From positions 1 through 9,731 of the forward strand of contig DIEY01000102.1 of assembly GCA_002418865.1 (NCBI GenBank): DNA of 9,731 bases, written 5' to 3'. Below the pieces are notes generated by a model. The model was given only the letters and a program-made list of their open reading frames with translations, searched no databases and was not told the DNA's origin. Position 1 is the stretch's first letter. Each line of letters starts with the position of its first letter. Made by a program: the position numbers and the translations under genes. The DNA is from Bacteroidales bacterium UBA5762. Lineage in GTDB: Bacteria > Bacteroidota > Bacteroidia > Bacteroidales > TTA-H9. Of the stretch, positions 1 to 6,632 are shown piece by piece.

Positions 1-20
1 GCCCGGCGCTCACAAACATT
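1..20 (-). CDS. Possible start of the next gene downstream of hcp (partial)
   Basis: On the minus strand an ATG at 20-18 follows the hcp stop codon by 13 bases and is preceded by a purine-rich GAAAGGG. The frame reads M-F-V-S-A-G and then leaves the window. The spacing would suit a further gene in the rrf2-cupin-hcp transcription unit. Only six codons are visible, so no product can be named and the call may be wrong. Confidence 0.15.
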
Positions 21-33
21 CACCCTTTCAAAC

Positions 34-1743
34 TCAGCTCAAAAATAGCTTCAAATCTTCATCAACCGTCCCTATTGAGCTTATCCCAAAATTATCTACT
101 AAAACTTTGGCTACATTTGGAGATAAAAATGCAGGCAATGTAGGCCCAAGATGGATATTCTTGACACCAAGCGAAAGCAAAGCAAGTAACACAATCACTG
201 CTTTTTGCTCATACCATGCAATATTATATGCTATAGGCAATTGATTGAGGTCTTCCAGTCCGAAAATTTCCTTCAACTTGAGGGCAATCATAACCAAACT
301 GTACGAATCGTTACATTGTCCGGCATCAAGCACTCGTGGAATGCCATTAATATCGCCAAGAGGTAGTTTGTTATAACGATATTTGGCACATCCAGCGGTG
401 AGTATTACTGTATCCTTTGGAAGTTTCTGGGCAAATTCAGTGTAATATTCTCTGCTTTTTAGCCTTCCATCACATCCAGCCATAACAAAGAATTTTCTAA
501 TAGCACCCGATTTTACAGCTTCCACTACTTTATCGGAAAGCGCAAAAACCTGCTCATGGGCAAAACCACCTATAATTTCCCCATGCTCTATTTCAATTGG
601 TGGTTTACATTTTTTTGCATGTATTATAATATCACTGAAATCTTTAGGTTTTCCATCTACCCTATCAGGAATATGTTTGAATCCAGGATGCCCTGCTGCT
701 CCTGTAGTATATACTCTATCGGCATAAGTTGAAGTGGAACGGGGTGGTACAATACAGTTGGTAGTAAATAATATGGGGCCATTGAAAGTTTCGAATTCTT
801 CATTTTGTTTCCACCATGAACCTCCATAATTACCTACAAAGTGTTTGTATTTTTTAAAAGCTGGATAATAATGCGCCGGCAGCATTTCGCTGTGAGTGTA
901 AATATCTACTCCTGTGCCTTCTGTCTGAGCAAGCAATTCTTCTATGTCTTTCAAATCATGTCCACTTATGAGAATGCCTGGATTTTTGCCCACACCAATG
1001 TTTACTTTCGTAATCTCCGGATTTCCGTATCTTGTAGTATTTGCCTTGTCGAGCAGCGACATAGCCATTACACCATGCCTTCCACATTCTAAAACAAGAG
1101 AAGTAAGCTCATTGGCTCCAAGTCCTTCATCCAACGTAGATAGTAAACCTTCTTCGAGAAAAGTGAATAAGGCTTCATCTTCGAACCCAAGATTCATGGC
1201 ATGTTCGGTGTATGCCGACATCCCTTTTAAACCATACACGAGCAATTCGCGCAAAGAACGAATATCAGGGTCTTCTGTAGTCAAAATGCCAACCTGTTTG
1301 GAAATCATCTCATATTTATCTTCTTCAGCAAACCAATTGGCTGCATCGTGATCGGCAAATTTTGGCCGTAATCCCAATTTGTTGGCTCTGACTTTTAATT
1401 CATCACGAATTTGCAAACCTTTTGTGATGCGCTGGCGAATAGCATCTGCATCAAAGTTGGCATTGGTAATTGTGACAAACATGCCTTCTACCAAAAAACG
1501 ATTAGGAAGTTCTTTTTGGCCATACTTGCGCAAAGCCGAACTGTAAATCGCAATCCCTTTTAATACAAACATCAAAAGATCTTGAAGATTGGCTACTTGT
1601 GATGTTTTACCACAAATCCCCTTTACGGTACATCCAACGCCTTTGGTAGTTTCCTGACATTGAAAACAAAACATCTCGGGTTTGGCGCTCATCTGCTGAG
1701 CGGCTCCCGATTCATCTAAATGCAAATAATTTAAAAAAGGCAT
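34..1743 (-). CDS. hcp: Hybrid cluster protein (hydroxylamine reductase), class I
   Basis: Hcp is a cytoplasmic Fe-S protein that reduces hydroxylamine to ammonia and is implicated in NO detoxification. The N-terminal cluster motif is C26-X2-C29-X8-C38-X5-C44, the class I [4Fe-4S] spacing of anaerobes rather than the wider E. coli type. All seven expected hybrid-cluster ligands are visible: H262, E286, C330, C424 (the likely persulfide Cys, in MAGCDGR), C452, C477 and E512 (in WYEQKA). As I recall the Desulfovibrio vulgaris numbering, each is offset by the same 18 residues. At 569 residues it is full length and keeps the helical domain missing from short class III forms. The first 17-23 residues precede the usual N-terminus; starts at 1692 (M18) or 1674 (M24, MFCFQCQET) are possible, and no ribosome site decides between them. 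It lies 72 bases downstream of the cupin gene and is probably co-transcribed with it. No Hcr-type reductase is in the window, so the electron donor is unknown. Confidence 0.96.
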   Translation of the reverse strand: MPFLNYLHLDESGAAQQMSAKPEMFCFQCQETTKGVGCTVKGICGKTSQVANLQDLLMFVLKGIAIYSSALRKYGQKELPNRFLVEGMFVTITNANFDADAIRQRITKGLQIRDELKVRANKLGLRPKFADHDAANWFAEEDKYEMISKQVGILTTEDPDIRSLRELLVYGLKGMSAYTEHAMNLGFEDEALFTFLEEGLLSTLDEGLGANELTSLVLECGRHGVMAMSLLDKANTTRYGNPEITKVNIGVGKNPGILISGHDLKDIEELLAQTEGTGVDIYTHSEMLPAHYYPAFKKYKHFVGNYGGSWWKQNEEFETFNGPILFTTNCIVPPRSTSTYADRVYTTGAAGHPGFKHIPDRVDGKPKDFSDIIIHAKKCKPPIEIEHGEIIGGFAHEQVFALSDKVVEAVKSGAIRKFFVMAGCDGRLKSREYYTEFAQKLPKDTVILTAGCAKYRYNKLPLGDINGIPRVLDAGQCNDSYSLVMIALKLKEIFGLEDLNQLPIAYNIAWYEQKAVIVLLALLSLGVKNIHLGPTLPAFLSPNVAKVLVDNFGISSIGTVDEDLKLFLS

Positions 1744-1815
1744 AGTCTCTATTTTTAAGATTTAGTAAGATTGAGTTTTTAAACGAAAAATTTCCATCAT
1801 ATCTCTACGAATTCA

Positions 1816-2145
1816 TTAGCCTCTGATCATTGTAAGCAGCATTTTAAATCTATCGGGGGCATTCACTGCATGTGGTATTCCAGCAGGCATAATAATAGAA
1901 TCCCCTTCCTTTAGTAGAAATGGCTTTCTATCTATAATGATTTCGGCTTCTCCCTCTAAAACCTGAACTAATGCATCATAAGGGGCAGAATGTTCGCTTA
2001 GGCGTTGTCCACTATCAAAAGCAAACAATGTAATCGTACCCGATGGCTTGTCTATCACTACTTTACTCACAATTCCTTCTTTGGAATACTCGACCTTTTG
2101 TGTAAACTGCATGATTTCGGCAGTAGCAAATAATTTGTTTCCCAT
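1816..2145 (-). CDS. Small single-domain cupin protein
   Basis: This is a 109-residue single cupin barrel with no signal peptide, so probably cytoplasmic. Cupin motif 2 is intact: G81-X5-P87-X-G89-X2-H92-X2-N95 (GDSIIMPAGIPHAVN). Motif 1 is degenerate. G46 and H52 are present, but the second His is A54 and the usual Glu position is A58, next to D57, so only two classic metal ligands (H52 and H92) remain. From memory, the block EHSAPYDALVQVLEGEAEI is typical of small cupins in anaerobes, so the loss looks like a family trait rather than decay. It lies between an Rrf2 regulator and hcp, all on one strand, with its own predicted promoter and operator upstream. It probably leads a two-gene cupin-hcp transcript. 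Its biochemical role is unknown; a link to nitrosative or redox stress is inferred only from the neighbours. Confidence 0.9.
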   Translation of the reverse strand: MGNKLFATAEIMQFTQKVEYSKEGIVSKVVIDKPSGTITLFAFDSGQRLSEHSAPYDALVQVLEGEAEIIIDRKPFLLKEGDSIIMPAGIPHAVNAPDRFKMLLTMIRG

Positions 2146-2207
2146 TTTCTTGTTATTTAGTTGTTATTAAGTTAATTATATCATCATTTCCCTATTCTTC
2201 ACGTAAA

Positions 2208-2225
2208 GTAAACCTAATGGTGTTT
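2208..2225 (-). promoter_or_regulatory. Partial second copy of the candidate Rrf2 operator
   Basis: On the minus strand this reads AAACACCATTAGGTTTAC. It matches 13 of 18 positions of the palindrome at 2267-2284, read on the plus strand, including CCATT and GTTTAC. Only one half-site is intact. It lies in the cupin leader about 45 bases downstream of the full site, so it could be a weak secondary site or chance. Confidence 0.3.
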
Positions 2226-2266
2226 TAAGAGAGCTTCTATTTAATGCCTATTAATCTGTTTTTTAT

Positions 2267-2284
2267 GTAAACCATTCCGTTTAC
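2267..2284. promoter_or_regulatory. Candidate Rrf2 operator in the cupin-hcp leader
   Basis: This is a perfect 6-bp inverted repeat, GTAAAC-CATTCC-GTTTAC. It is the same length as the palindrome in the rrf2 promoter (2819-2836) and matches it at 12 of 18 positions, both fitting GTAnAnnATTCnnTnTAC. It lies about 20-35 bases downstream of the predicted cupin transcription start, where a bound repressor could block elongation or initiation. Binding by the neighbouring Rrf2 protein is inferred, not shown. Confidence 0.55.
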
Positions 2285-2307
2285 TTGTAATTTGGTATTT
2301 GAATGCG

Positions 2308-2337
2308 CAAATATACAGAATTTATTCAATATTCAAA
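2308..2337 (-). promoter_or_regulatory. Predicted promoter of the cupin-hcp transcript
   Basis: On the minus strand TTTG (2337-2334) and TATATTTG (2315-2308) are separated by 18 bases. This fits the Bacteroidota sigma consensus of a TTG or TTTG -33 box and a TAnnTTTG -7 box. It is the only TAnnTTTG match in the 205-bp gap upstream of cupin. The predicted start, near 2301, gives a leader of about 155 bases that contains the candidate operator. The -7 box also lies inside an inverted repeat, TATTTG-n6-CAAATA (2296-2313). Confidence 0.55.
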
Positions 2338-2350
2338 TTTTTCAAAAAAA

Positions 2351-2773
2351 TTATTCTGATAGGATATTTGAATGGCTAATAAAATCAGAAAGCTTTCTTT
2401 GCATAAAATAGTCTTTGATTAAGGAAGTTGCTTGGTGTATGATTCCCTCCATCAGGCAGCTGCCAATAGGGCAAATTTTTTTCCCCAATGGACATTCCGA
2501 AAGTTCTAATGGCCCTTCTATGCTTTCGTAAATATCGAGCAAAGAAATCTCATTAGCGGGTTTATTCAGCACAAAGCCTCCTGAAGGTCCTCGGGTAGAT
2601 TTTACAAAACCTTCTTTTACGAGTCGCTGCATTACTTTAGCTAAATGATTTCGGGAGGATTGCATTTGTTGTGCCATTAGTTGTGCATTTATGGTTCCAC
2701 TTGATCGTCCAATAATTATCATGGCGTGTATAGCTAAAGAGGCTCCCTCTGAAAGCGTTACAACTTTACTCAT
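2351..2773 (-). CDS. Rrf2-family transcriptional regulator, Fe-S type (NsrR/IscR-like)
   Basis: This 140-residue protein has the standard Rrf2 size and layout. A winged helix-turn-helix spans about residues 8-72, with a recognition-helix region around QMQSSRNHLAKVMQRLVKEG and the family wing motif RGPSGGF (61-67). A dimerisation helix follows, with three cysteines, C94-X6-C101-X4-C106, in the region where IscR and NsrR bind an Fe-S cluster. The spacing is close to but not identical with either, so the signal cannot be read from the motif alone. NO or redox sensing is likely because cupin and hcp follow on the same strand. An 18-bp palindrome sits in its own promoter and a matching one in the cupin leader, which suggests autoregulation and control of cupin-hcp. 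Many anaerobes control hcp through the Crp/FNR-type HcpR; none is seen here. The 205-bp gap to cupin has its own promoter. Confidence 0.93.
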   Translation of the reverse strand: MSKVVTLSEGASLAIHAMIIIGRSSGTINAQLMAQQMQSSRNHLAKVMQRLVKEGFVKSTRGPSGGFVLNKPANEISLLDIYESIEGPLELSECPLGKKICPIGSCLMEGIIHQATSLIKDYFMQRKLSDFISHSNILSE

Positions 2774-2813
2774 TTGATTTTCCTATTAGAAGACATAGTA
2801 GTATTTATGTACG

Positions 2814-2844
2814 CAAATGTATAAAATTCTTTATACGTACCGAA
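2814..2844 (-). promoter_or_regulatory. Predicted promoter of rrf2
   Basis: On the minus strand TTCG (2844-2841, one mismatch to the -33 TTTG) is followed after 19 bases by TACATTTG and then C (2821-2813), a perfect Bacteroidota -7 element TAnnTTTGC. The predicted start near 2807 leaves a leader of about 33 bases before the ATG at 2773. The 18-bp palindrome at 2819-2836 fills the spacer, the classical arrangement for a repressor that blocks polymerase. Confidence 0.6.
2819..2836. promoter_or_regulatory. Candidate autoregulatory Rrf2 operator
   Basis: This is a perfect 7-bp inverted repeat with a 4-base spacer, GTATAAA-ATTC-TTTATAC, lying between the -33 and -7 boxes of rrf2. It matches the palindrome at 2267-2284 at 12 of 18 positions. 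A partly overlapping outer repeat, GTACG (2809-2813) with CGTAC (2836-2840), has a different centre. Binding by Rrf2 is an inference from position and from the matching second site. Confidence 0.55.
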
Positions 2845-3338
2845 TGGGATGAATAGGAATGATAAGTATTTTATTGTTTATCAATAATTTATTTGCTTAT
2901 TCTTGAAGTAAGTTGGCTCAGCTATGATGATACAGTGATCAAAAGCCTTATTTAGTTTTGAAAAATTAAACCCTATCGATTTGAAGATCCTTTCTTTTAA
3001 GTCTAATCATAATTATCTTTAGTTCAAATATTTATTTAAAAAATGCAAAAAATTTATGTAGAATCAGCTCGAGAATAGTCTACACCATTTAGGCATTGAT
3101 GGCACACAATGTAAAAGTAGTAATGGAGAATCATGTAATTTGAATAATTAGATAAGTCCAAAATGGTTTAATTTTGCAACGGATCATTCGGCTAACCAAA
3201 AGGTTTTAATGTTGGAAAACAAGAGTAGAGGCATTTTAACTATAGTAAGGAGGCATAATTCAAATAATGAGCTTTTAATTTATATTAGTTGTAAAAACAG
3301 TTATAAGATTAATAGAGTTCCAAAGTATATATAAAGGT
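2845..3338. other. Intergenic region between rrf2 and the TPR gene, no gene seen
   Basis: Together with the rrf2 promoter this forms a 565-bp gap between divergent genes. I see no convincing coding frame or known RNA. It holds a small AT-only inverted repeat, TTATTG-n5-CAATAA (2871-2887), a short potential hairpin AACC-AAAA-GGTT (3195-3206) and a plus-strand TAnnTTTGC box at 3169-3177. The length is more than two promoters need. Confidence 0.6.
3169..3177 (+). promoter_or_regulatory. Possible -7 box of the TPR-aroE transcript
   Basis: TAATTTTGC is a perfect match to the Bacteroidota -7 element TAnnTTTGC on the plus strand. The nearest upstream TTTG (3139-3142) is 26 bases away, longer than usual, so the -33 box is unsupported. 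The leader to the TPR start would be about 155 bases. Confidence 0.35.
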
Positions 3339-4781
3339 ATGAAAGACGATTTTGAAGAAGACAATGATTTGCAAGGGCTTTTGAGTCGATTTGAGGCTAT
3401 GATTGATAGAGGGGCAGAATATTTTTTCGACTCAGAAGATTTTGAGGACATTATCGATTATTATCTTGATGAAACTGAGGTAGACAAGGCAAAAATAGCC
3501 ATAGAGGCTGCTCAGCATCAATATCCTTATAATAGAATTTTTGATTTTAAGAAAGCGCAATTATTAGATTTTACGCGACAGGAAGAAGAAGCCTTAAAGA
3601 TTCTTTCAGGCTTGCTACAAACTTTTCCTGAAATGAGAGGCGATATTCACTATTTACGGGGTTCCATTTATAGCAAATTACAGAAACATCAGGATGCTAT
3701 TGATGAATATAAGAAAGCCTTAAAATATATCGACGAATCCTATATTCGGGCTGATTTGGGATTTGAGTATGCTGATATTTACCAATATAATGAAGCCATT
3801 CGACAGTTTAAAAAGGTACTCGAATATGATCCAGAAGAAGACTATGTTATGGAGGAGTTGGTTTCTTGTTACGAAAAATCGGAAGAATTTGAAGAAGGGA
3901 TTAAGTTTTTCCAAAAATTTCTTTCAAAAAATCCCTATAGTGCCGAAGGTTGGCATCAATTAGGAATATTATATGATCAACTCGGGCTGTACGAAAAAAG
4001 CATTGAGGCTTTTGATTTTGTCATTGCCCTTGAACCCATGTTTTTTGAAGCTTATATCGATAAGGGTAATACTTTTGTTCATGCAGGCATGTATCATAAG
4101 GCCATAGAAGCTTTTAAGGAAGCCATGCAAACTGAGAATCCTGAAGTATATTGCAGAATTGGGGACTGTTATTTAAAGCTGAAAAAATACGACGATGCTC
4201 AATACTATTTTAATTTAGTTATCAAGCATAATAGTGAGTATCACTGGGCATGGTATGGTATGGCTTGTCTATACTTTTTGCAAGGGAATTATAAACAAGC
4301 CTTGGTACATACTCAAAAAGCCTATTCTTTATTCGAGGAATTTCTCGAAGCCATTCAACTTGAAGGCGATATTTATATGGCTATGAAGAAATACGATAAA
4401 GCCATTATTTCATACAGAAAGGTTGCCGACGAATGGCCCCTAAACCTCGACAATTGGTTCGATCTTGTTACGGCTTATACTGCTTCAAAAGATATAAACG
4501 CTGCCATTTCAGTTCTTAATGAGGCTTGCAATAATAATCCTGAAAATATCGATATCTTATATTATTGCATTGAATATCTCATTCAACAAAAATCCGTGCA
4601 AACTGCCATAGAATATATAAAAAGGGTCTTCCCCAAGCAACCTTCCATCATAGACATTCTTTTTAAGAAATTTCAGGTTTTGAAAAATGATACGGATTTT
4701 CTTTCTTTTGTCAACACTTTGTATGATGAAACCAATAAATCTTTGCCTGAAAATAACGAGTTTACTTCTTTTAATAATTGA
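3339..4781 (+). CDS. Cytoplasmic tetratricopeptide-repeat protein
   Basis: This 480-residue soluble protein is made almost wholly of TPR helical hairpins. About ten repeats run from residue 70 to 436. The clearest are 103-136, 204-237 (WHQLGILYDQLGLYEKSIEA, with W, L, G, Y, A and F at consensus positions), 304-337 and 338-371. There is no signal peptide or membrane segment. The N-terminus is strongly acidic (MKDDFEEDND), and the last 20 residues are polar and probably disordered. TPR arrays are protein-binding scaffolds and no enzymatic motif is present, so the function is unknown. The ATG at 3339 follows a short A-rich run, with an AAAGG too close to act as a ribosome site. It lies 61 bases upstream of aroE on the same strand and is probably co-transcribed. 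I believe this pairing recurs in Bacteroidota, but I know of no functional link to shikimate synthesis. Confidence 0.92.
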   Translation: MKDDFEEDNDLQGLLSRFEAMIDRGAEYFFDSEDFEDIIDYYLDETEVDKAKIAIEAAQHQYPYNRIFDFKKAQLLDFTRQEEEALKILSGLLQTFPEMRGDIHYLRGSIYSKLQKHQDAIDEYKKALKYIDESYIRADLGFEYADIYQYNEAIRQFKKVLEYDPEEDYVMEELVSCYEKSEEFEEGIKFFQKFLSKNPYSAEGWHQLGILYDQLGLYEKSIEAFDFVIALEPMFFEAYIDKGNTFVHAGMYHKAIEAFKEAMQTENPEVYCRIGDCYLKLKKYDDAQYYFNLVIKHNSEYHWAWYGMACLYFLQGNYKQALVHTQKAYSLFEEFLEAIQLEGDIYMAMKKYDKAIISYRKVADEWPLNLDNWFDLVTAYTASKDINAAISVLNEACNNNPENIDILYYCIEYLIQQKSVQTAIEYIKRVFPKQPSIIDILFKKFQVLKNDTDFLSFVNTLYDETNKSLPENNEFTSFNN

Positions 4782-4793
4782 AGCATAAAAAGT

Positions 4794-4834
4794 AAGGAGT
4801 CCTTCTTGTTGGCAGTTTTACAAGTTTTGTAAAA
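4794..4834 (+). promoter_or_regulatory. Two inverted repeats in the TPR-aroE spacer
   Basis: The 61-bp spacer holds AAGGA-G-TCCTT (4794-4804) and TTTTACAA-GTT-TTGTAAAA (4816-4834, a perfect 8-bp stem with a 3-base loop). The second ends 8 bases before the aroE ATG. It could be an RNA hairpin that lowers aroE translation, an mRNA-processing site or a DNA-binding site. It has no U-tract after a GC stem, so it is not a typical terminator. Confidence 0.35.
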
Positions 4835-4842
4835 ATAGACTT

Positions 4843-5607
4843 ATGCGGCTTTATGGATTGATTGGCTATCCTTTGGAACACTCTTATTCTCCCGTCTATT
4901 TTAACGAAAAGTTCGGGAATTTAGGAATCGGTGATTGCGAGTATCGCCTCTTCCCTTTAAGTAATTTAGAGTCTTTTAAACATCTTCCCCTTGATTATCC
5001 CGATTTGTGTGGTTTAAATATCACCATTCCCTATAAAGAAGCCATCATGCCATTTCTGGACAAATTAACTGCCCAAGCAAATCAAATTCAGGCTGTAAAC
5101 GCAATAAGAATTTTGCGTAAAGGAAATAACATCGAGATGCTTGGGCATAATACAGATGCTCCTGCATTTCTTCGTTCTTTATTACCACATTTGGAAAGCC
5201 ATCATAATAAAGCTTTGATATTTGGTTCTGGAGGCGCTGCCAAAGCAGTTTCTTATGTCTTGAGAATGTTACGTATCTCTTATTTAATTGTTTCGCGACA
5301 AAAAAATATCAGCAATAATGAAATGGTGTCTTATTCTGATTTAACACCCTCATTGATAAATGAATATCCATTATTGATCAACTGTACACCCGTTGGAATG
5401 TTTCCGCATACAGAGGAAATGCTTCCCATTCCTTTCGAAGGGATAAGTCCTGAGCATTTAATATATGATTTGATATATAATCCTCTTGTTACCAGATTTA
5501 TGGCAATTGCTCAGCAAAGAGGTGCAAAAACCGTCAATGGATTACAAATGTTCAAGTATCAAGCCGATCTTTCGTGGGATTTTTGGAATGAAGCAGAAGA
5601 TTTTTAA
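4843..5607 (+). CDS. aroE: Shikimate dehydrogenase (NADP+)
   Basis: AroE reduces 3-dehydroshikimate to shikimate with NADPH, the fourth step of the shikimate pathway to chorismate and aromatic amino acids, in the cytoplasm. All key residues are visible. S14 and S16 in GYPLEHSYSP bind shikimate. K65 in NITIPYKE is the catalytic lysine, followed by N86 in AVNA and the catalytic D105 in GHNTDAPAF. The nucleotide-binding loop is GSGGAAKA (128-135), followed by S151-R152 where NADP phosphate is usually held. NCTPVGM (180-186), IYDLIYNP (207-214) and NGLQMFKYQA (232-241) complete the fold. At 254 residues it is slightly shorter than the E. coli enzyme, and no domain is missing. It shares its stop-codon bases with the convergent M23 gene. 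It probably relies on the TPR-gene promoter, since no TAnnTTTG is seen in the spacer. Confidence 0.96.
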   Translation: MRLYGLIGYPLEHSYSPVYFNEKFGNLGIGDCEYRLFPLSNLESFKHLPLDYPDLCGLNITIPYKEAIMPFLDKLTAQANQIQAVNAIRILRKGNNIEMLGHNTDAPAFLRSLLPHLESHHNKALIFGSGGAAKAVSYVLRMLRISYLIVSRQKNISNNEMVSYSDLTPSLINEYPLLINCTPVGMFPHTEEMLPIPFEGISPEHLIYDLIYNPLVTRFMAIAQQRGAKTVNGLQMFKYQADLSWDFWNEAEDF

Positions 5608-6518
5608 TTCACTCGGAGTACTTGGCCTGGTCGAATGATTTTCTTAGGATGAATATTATTGAGTTTACAAATATTTCCGATAGTTACTCCATACTTTCGT
5701 GCAATTTTGCTTAGGGTATCTCCTTTCTTCACGGTATAAAAAATTTCTGTAGAACCTATTAATTCACTCTGAGGCTGTGATTTAGCGGTAAGTCGTGTAC
5801 GAGTAGTCAGAAATTCCTCGTCTAAATAAATGGAATTTGTTTTTAGTTCTCCTGTTTCGAAACAAATTATTTTTTCAGGATCGAAAGCTTTGTCGAAATA
5901 CCGTACCTCGAAATGCAAATGTGGGCCACGGCTTCGTCCTGTACTTCCTCCCAAACCAATTGTATCACCTGCCCTTATCTGATCACCTGGTTTTACATTA
6001 ATCTTAGAAAGGTGAGCATAATAAGTTTCTAAACCATTAAAATGCCTTATAACTACTATATTACCAAAACCATGTTTATTTCGTGCAGCATGCCTCACCA
6101 CACCATCGAAAGCCGCTCTTACCGGATCTCCATGCTTTAAACTGATATCCACTCCTTTATGCATTCGTCCTCCTCTGGGCCCAAATCCATTCCATACTCT
6201 GCCTTCTACAGGTAAAACAAATGAATGCAAAGAATCGATTAGCTGAATGCCTAAATTGAGAGGAATTTCTTTTACATCTTTATAGGCAAAAATTTGATGC
6301 ACAATCCAATTACTCTCAATCAAATCATCAATTTCTTCTGAATCGGTATCTTCAAGTGAATCAACACAATGCAAAGTGTCTTTCAACACAATCTTATTAG
6401 AATCTACTGGGGGCATAAATATATTGGCCGAAGAATTCGACGAAAATGCAACCCCTACTTTCATCACCAAAATTATTGTAAACATTTTGGGGAAAGCTTT
6501 TATTCTTTTATAATTCAT
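5604..6518 (-). CDS. Secreted M23 metallopeptidase with C-terminal LysM domain
   Basis: This is a predicted envelope peptidoglycan endopeptidase that cleaves cross-linking peptides. Residues 1-26 look like a signal peptide (basic KRIK, then a hydrophobic stretch). Residues 27-100 are acidic and low in complexity. An M23/LytM domain spans about 101-215. It has zinc ligands H120 and D124 (HKGVD) and H202, plus catalytic histidines H169 (YAHL) and H200 (GPHLHFE), so it should be active rather than an EnvC-type activator. A single LysM domain (about 259-302, YTVKKGDTLSKIARKYGV) would anchor it to glycan. The TAA at 5606-5604 overlaps the stop codon of the convergent aroE. The 326-bp upstream gap separates it from the NlpC/P60 gene, so it probably has its own promoter. 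Cell-wall remodelling or daughter-cell separation is likely, but the exact bond is not predictable. Confidence 0.94.
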   Translation of the reverse strand: MNYKRIKAFPKMFTIILVMKVGVAFSSNSSANIFMPPVDSNKIVLKDTLHCVDSLEDTDSEEIDDLIESNWIVHQIFAYKDVKEIPLNLGIQLIDSLHSFVLPVEGRVWNGFGPRGGRMHKGVDISLKHGDPVRAAFDGVVRHAARNKHGFGNIVVIRHFNGLETYYAHLSKINVKPGDQIRAGDTIGLGGSTGRSRGPHLHFEVRYFDKAFDPEKIICFETGELKTNSIYLDEEFLTTRTRLTAKSQPQSELIGSTEIFYTVKKGDTLSKIARKYGVTIGNICKLNNIHPKKIIRPGQVLRVN

Positions 6519-6580
6519 CAGTCATAATATTTTATTCAAATGATTTGATGCTATGTAATTTTTTTACAAAATAAAGTTTC

Positions 6581-6612
6581 GCAAGATACGAATTTTTTAA
6601 AATCTAATCCAA
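6581..6612 (-). promoter_or_regulatory. Possible promoter of the M23 gene
   Basis: On the minus strand TTG (6612-6610) is followed after 21 bases by TATCTTGC (6588-6581). This is close to the Bacteroidota TAnnTTTGC element but one T short. It would give a leader of about 55 bases. I see no perfect TAnnTTTG on this strand in the gap. Confidence 0.35.
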
Positions 6613-6632
6613 TTTTGAAATATTTTTCACAG

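Noticed and set aside
841..1351. Plus-strand open frames of 83 and 135 codons inside hcp
   Set aside because: They lie fully antisense to hcp, whose protein is complete and carries every cluster ligand. Their translations have no recognisable domain.
2871..2887. TTATTG-n5-CAATAA as a terminator or operator
   Set aside because: It is AT-only, short and without a U-tract, and does not resemble the GTA...TAC palindromes; likely chance.
3058..3150. Short plus-strand open stretch of about 30 codons with two cysteines, ending in TAG
   Set aside because: It has no usable start codon and no recognisable similarity. Such a length is expected by chance.
3246..3252. Strong Shine-Dalgarno-like AAGGAGG
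   Set aside because: The only nearby ATG opens a frame of three codons, and genes here generally lack such sites; probably coincidental.
3720..3963. Open frames in other frames within the TPR gene
   Set aside because: The TPR frame is continuous with regular repeats through this stretch; the alternatives are shadows of biased AT-rich coding sequence.
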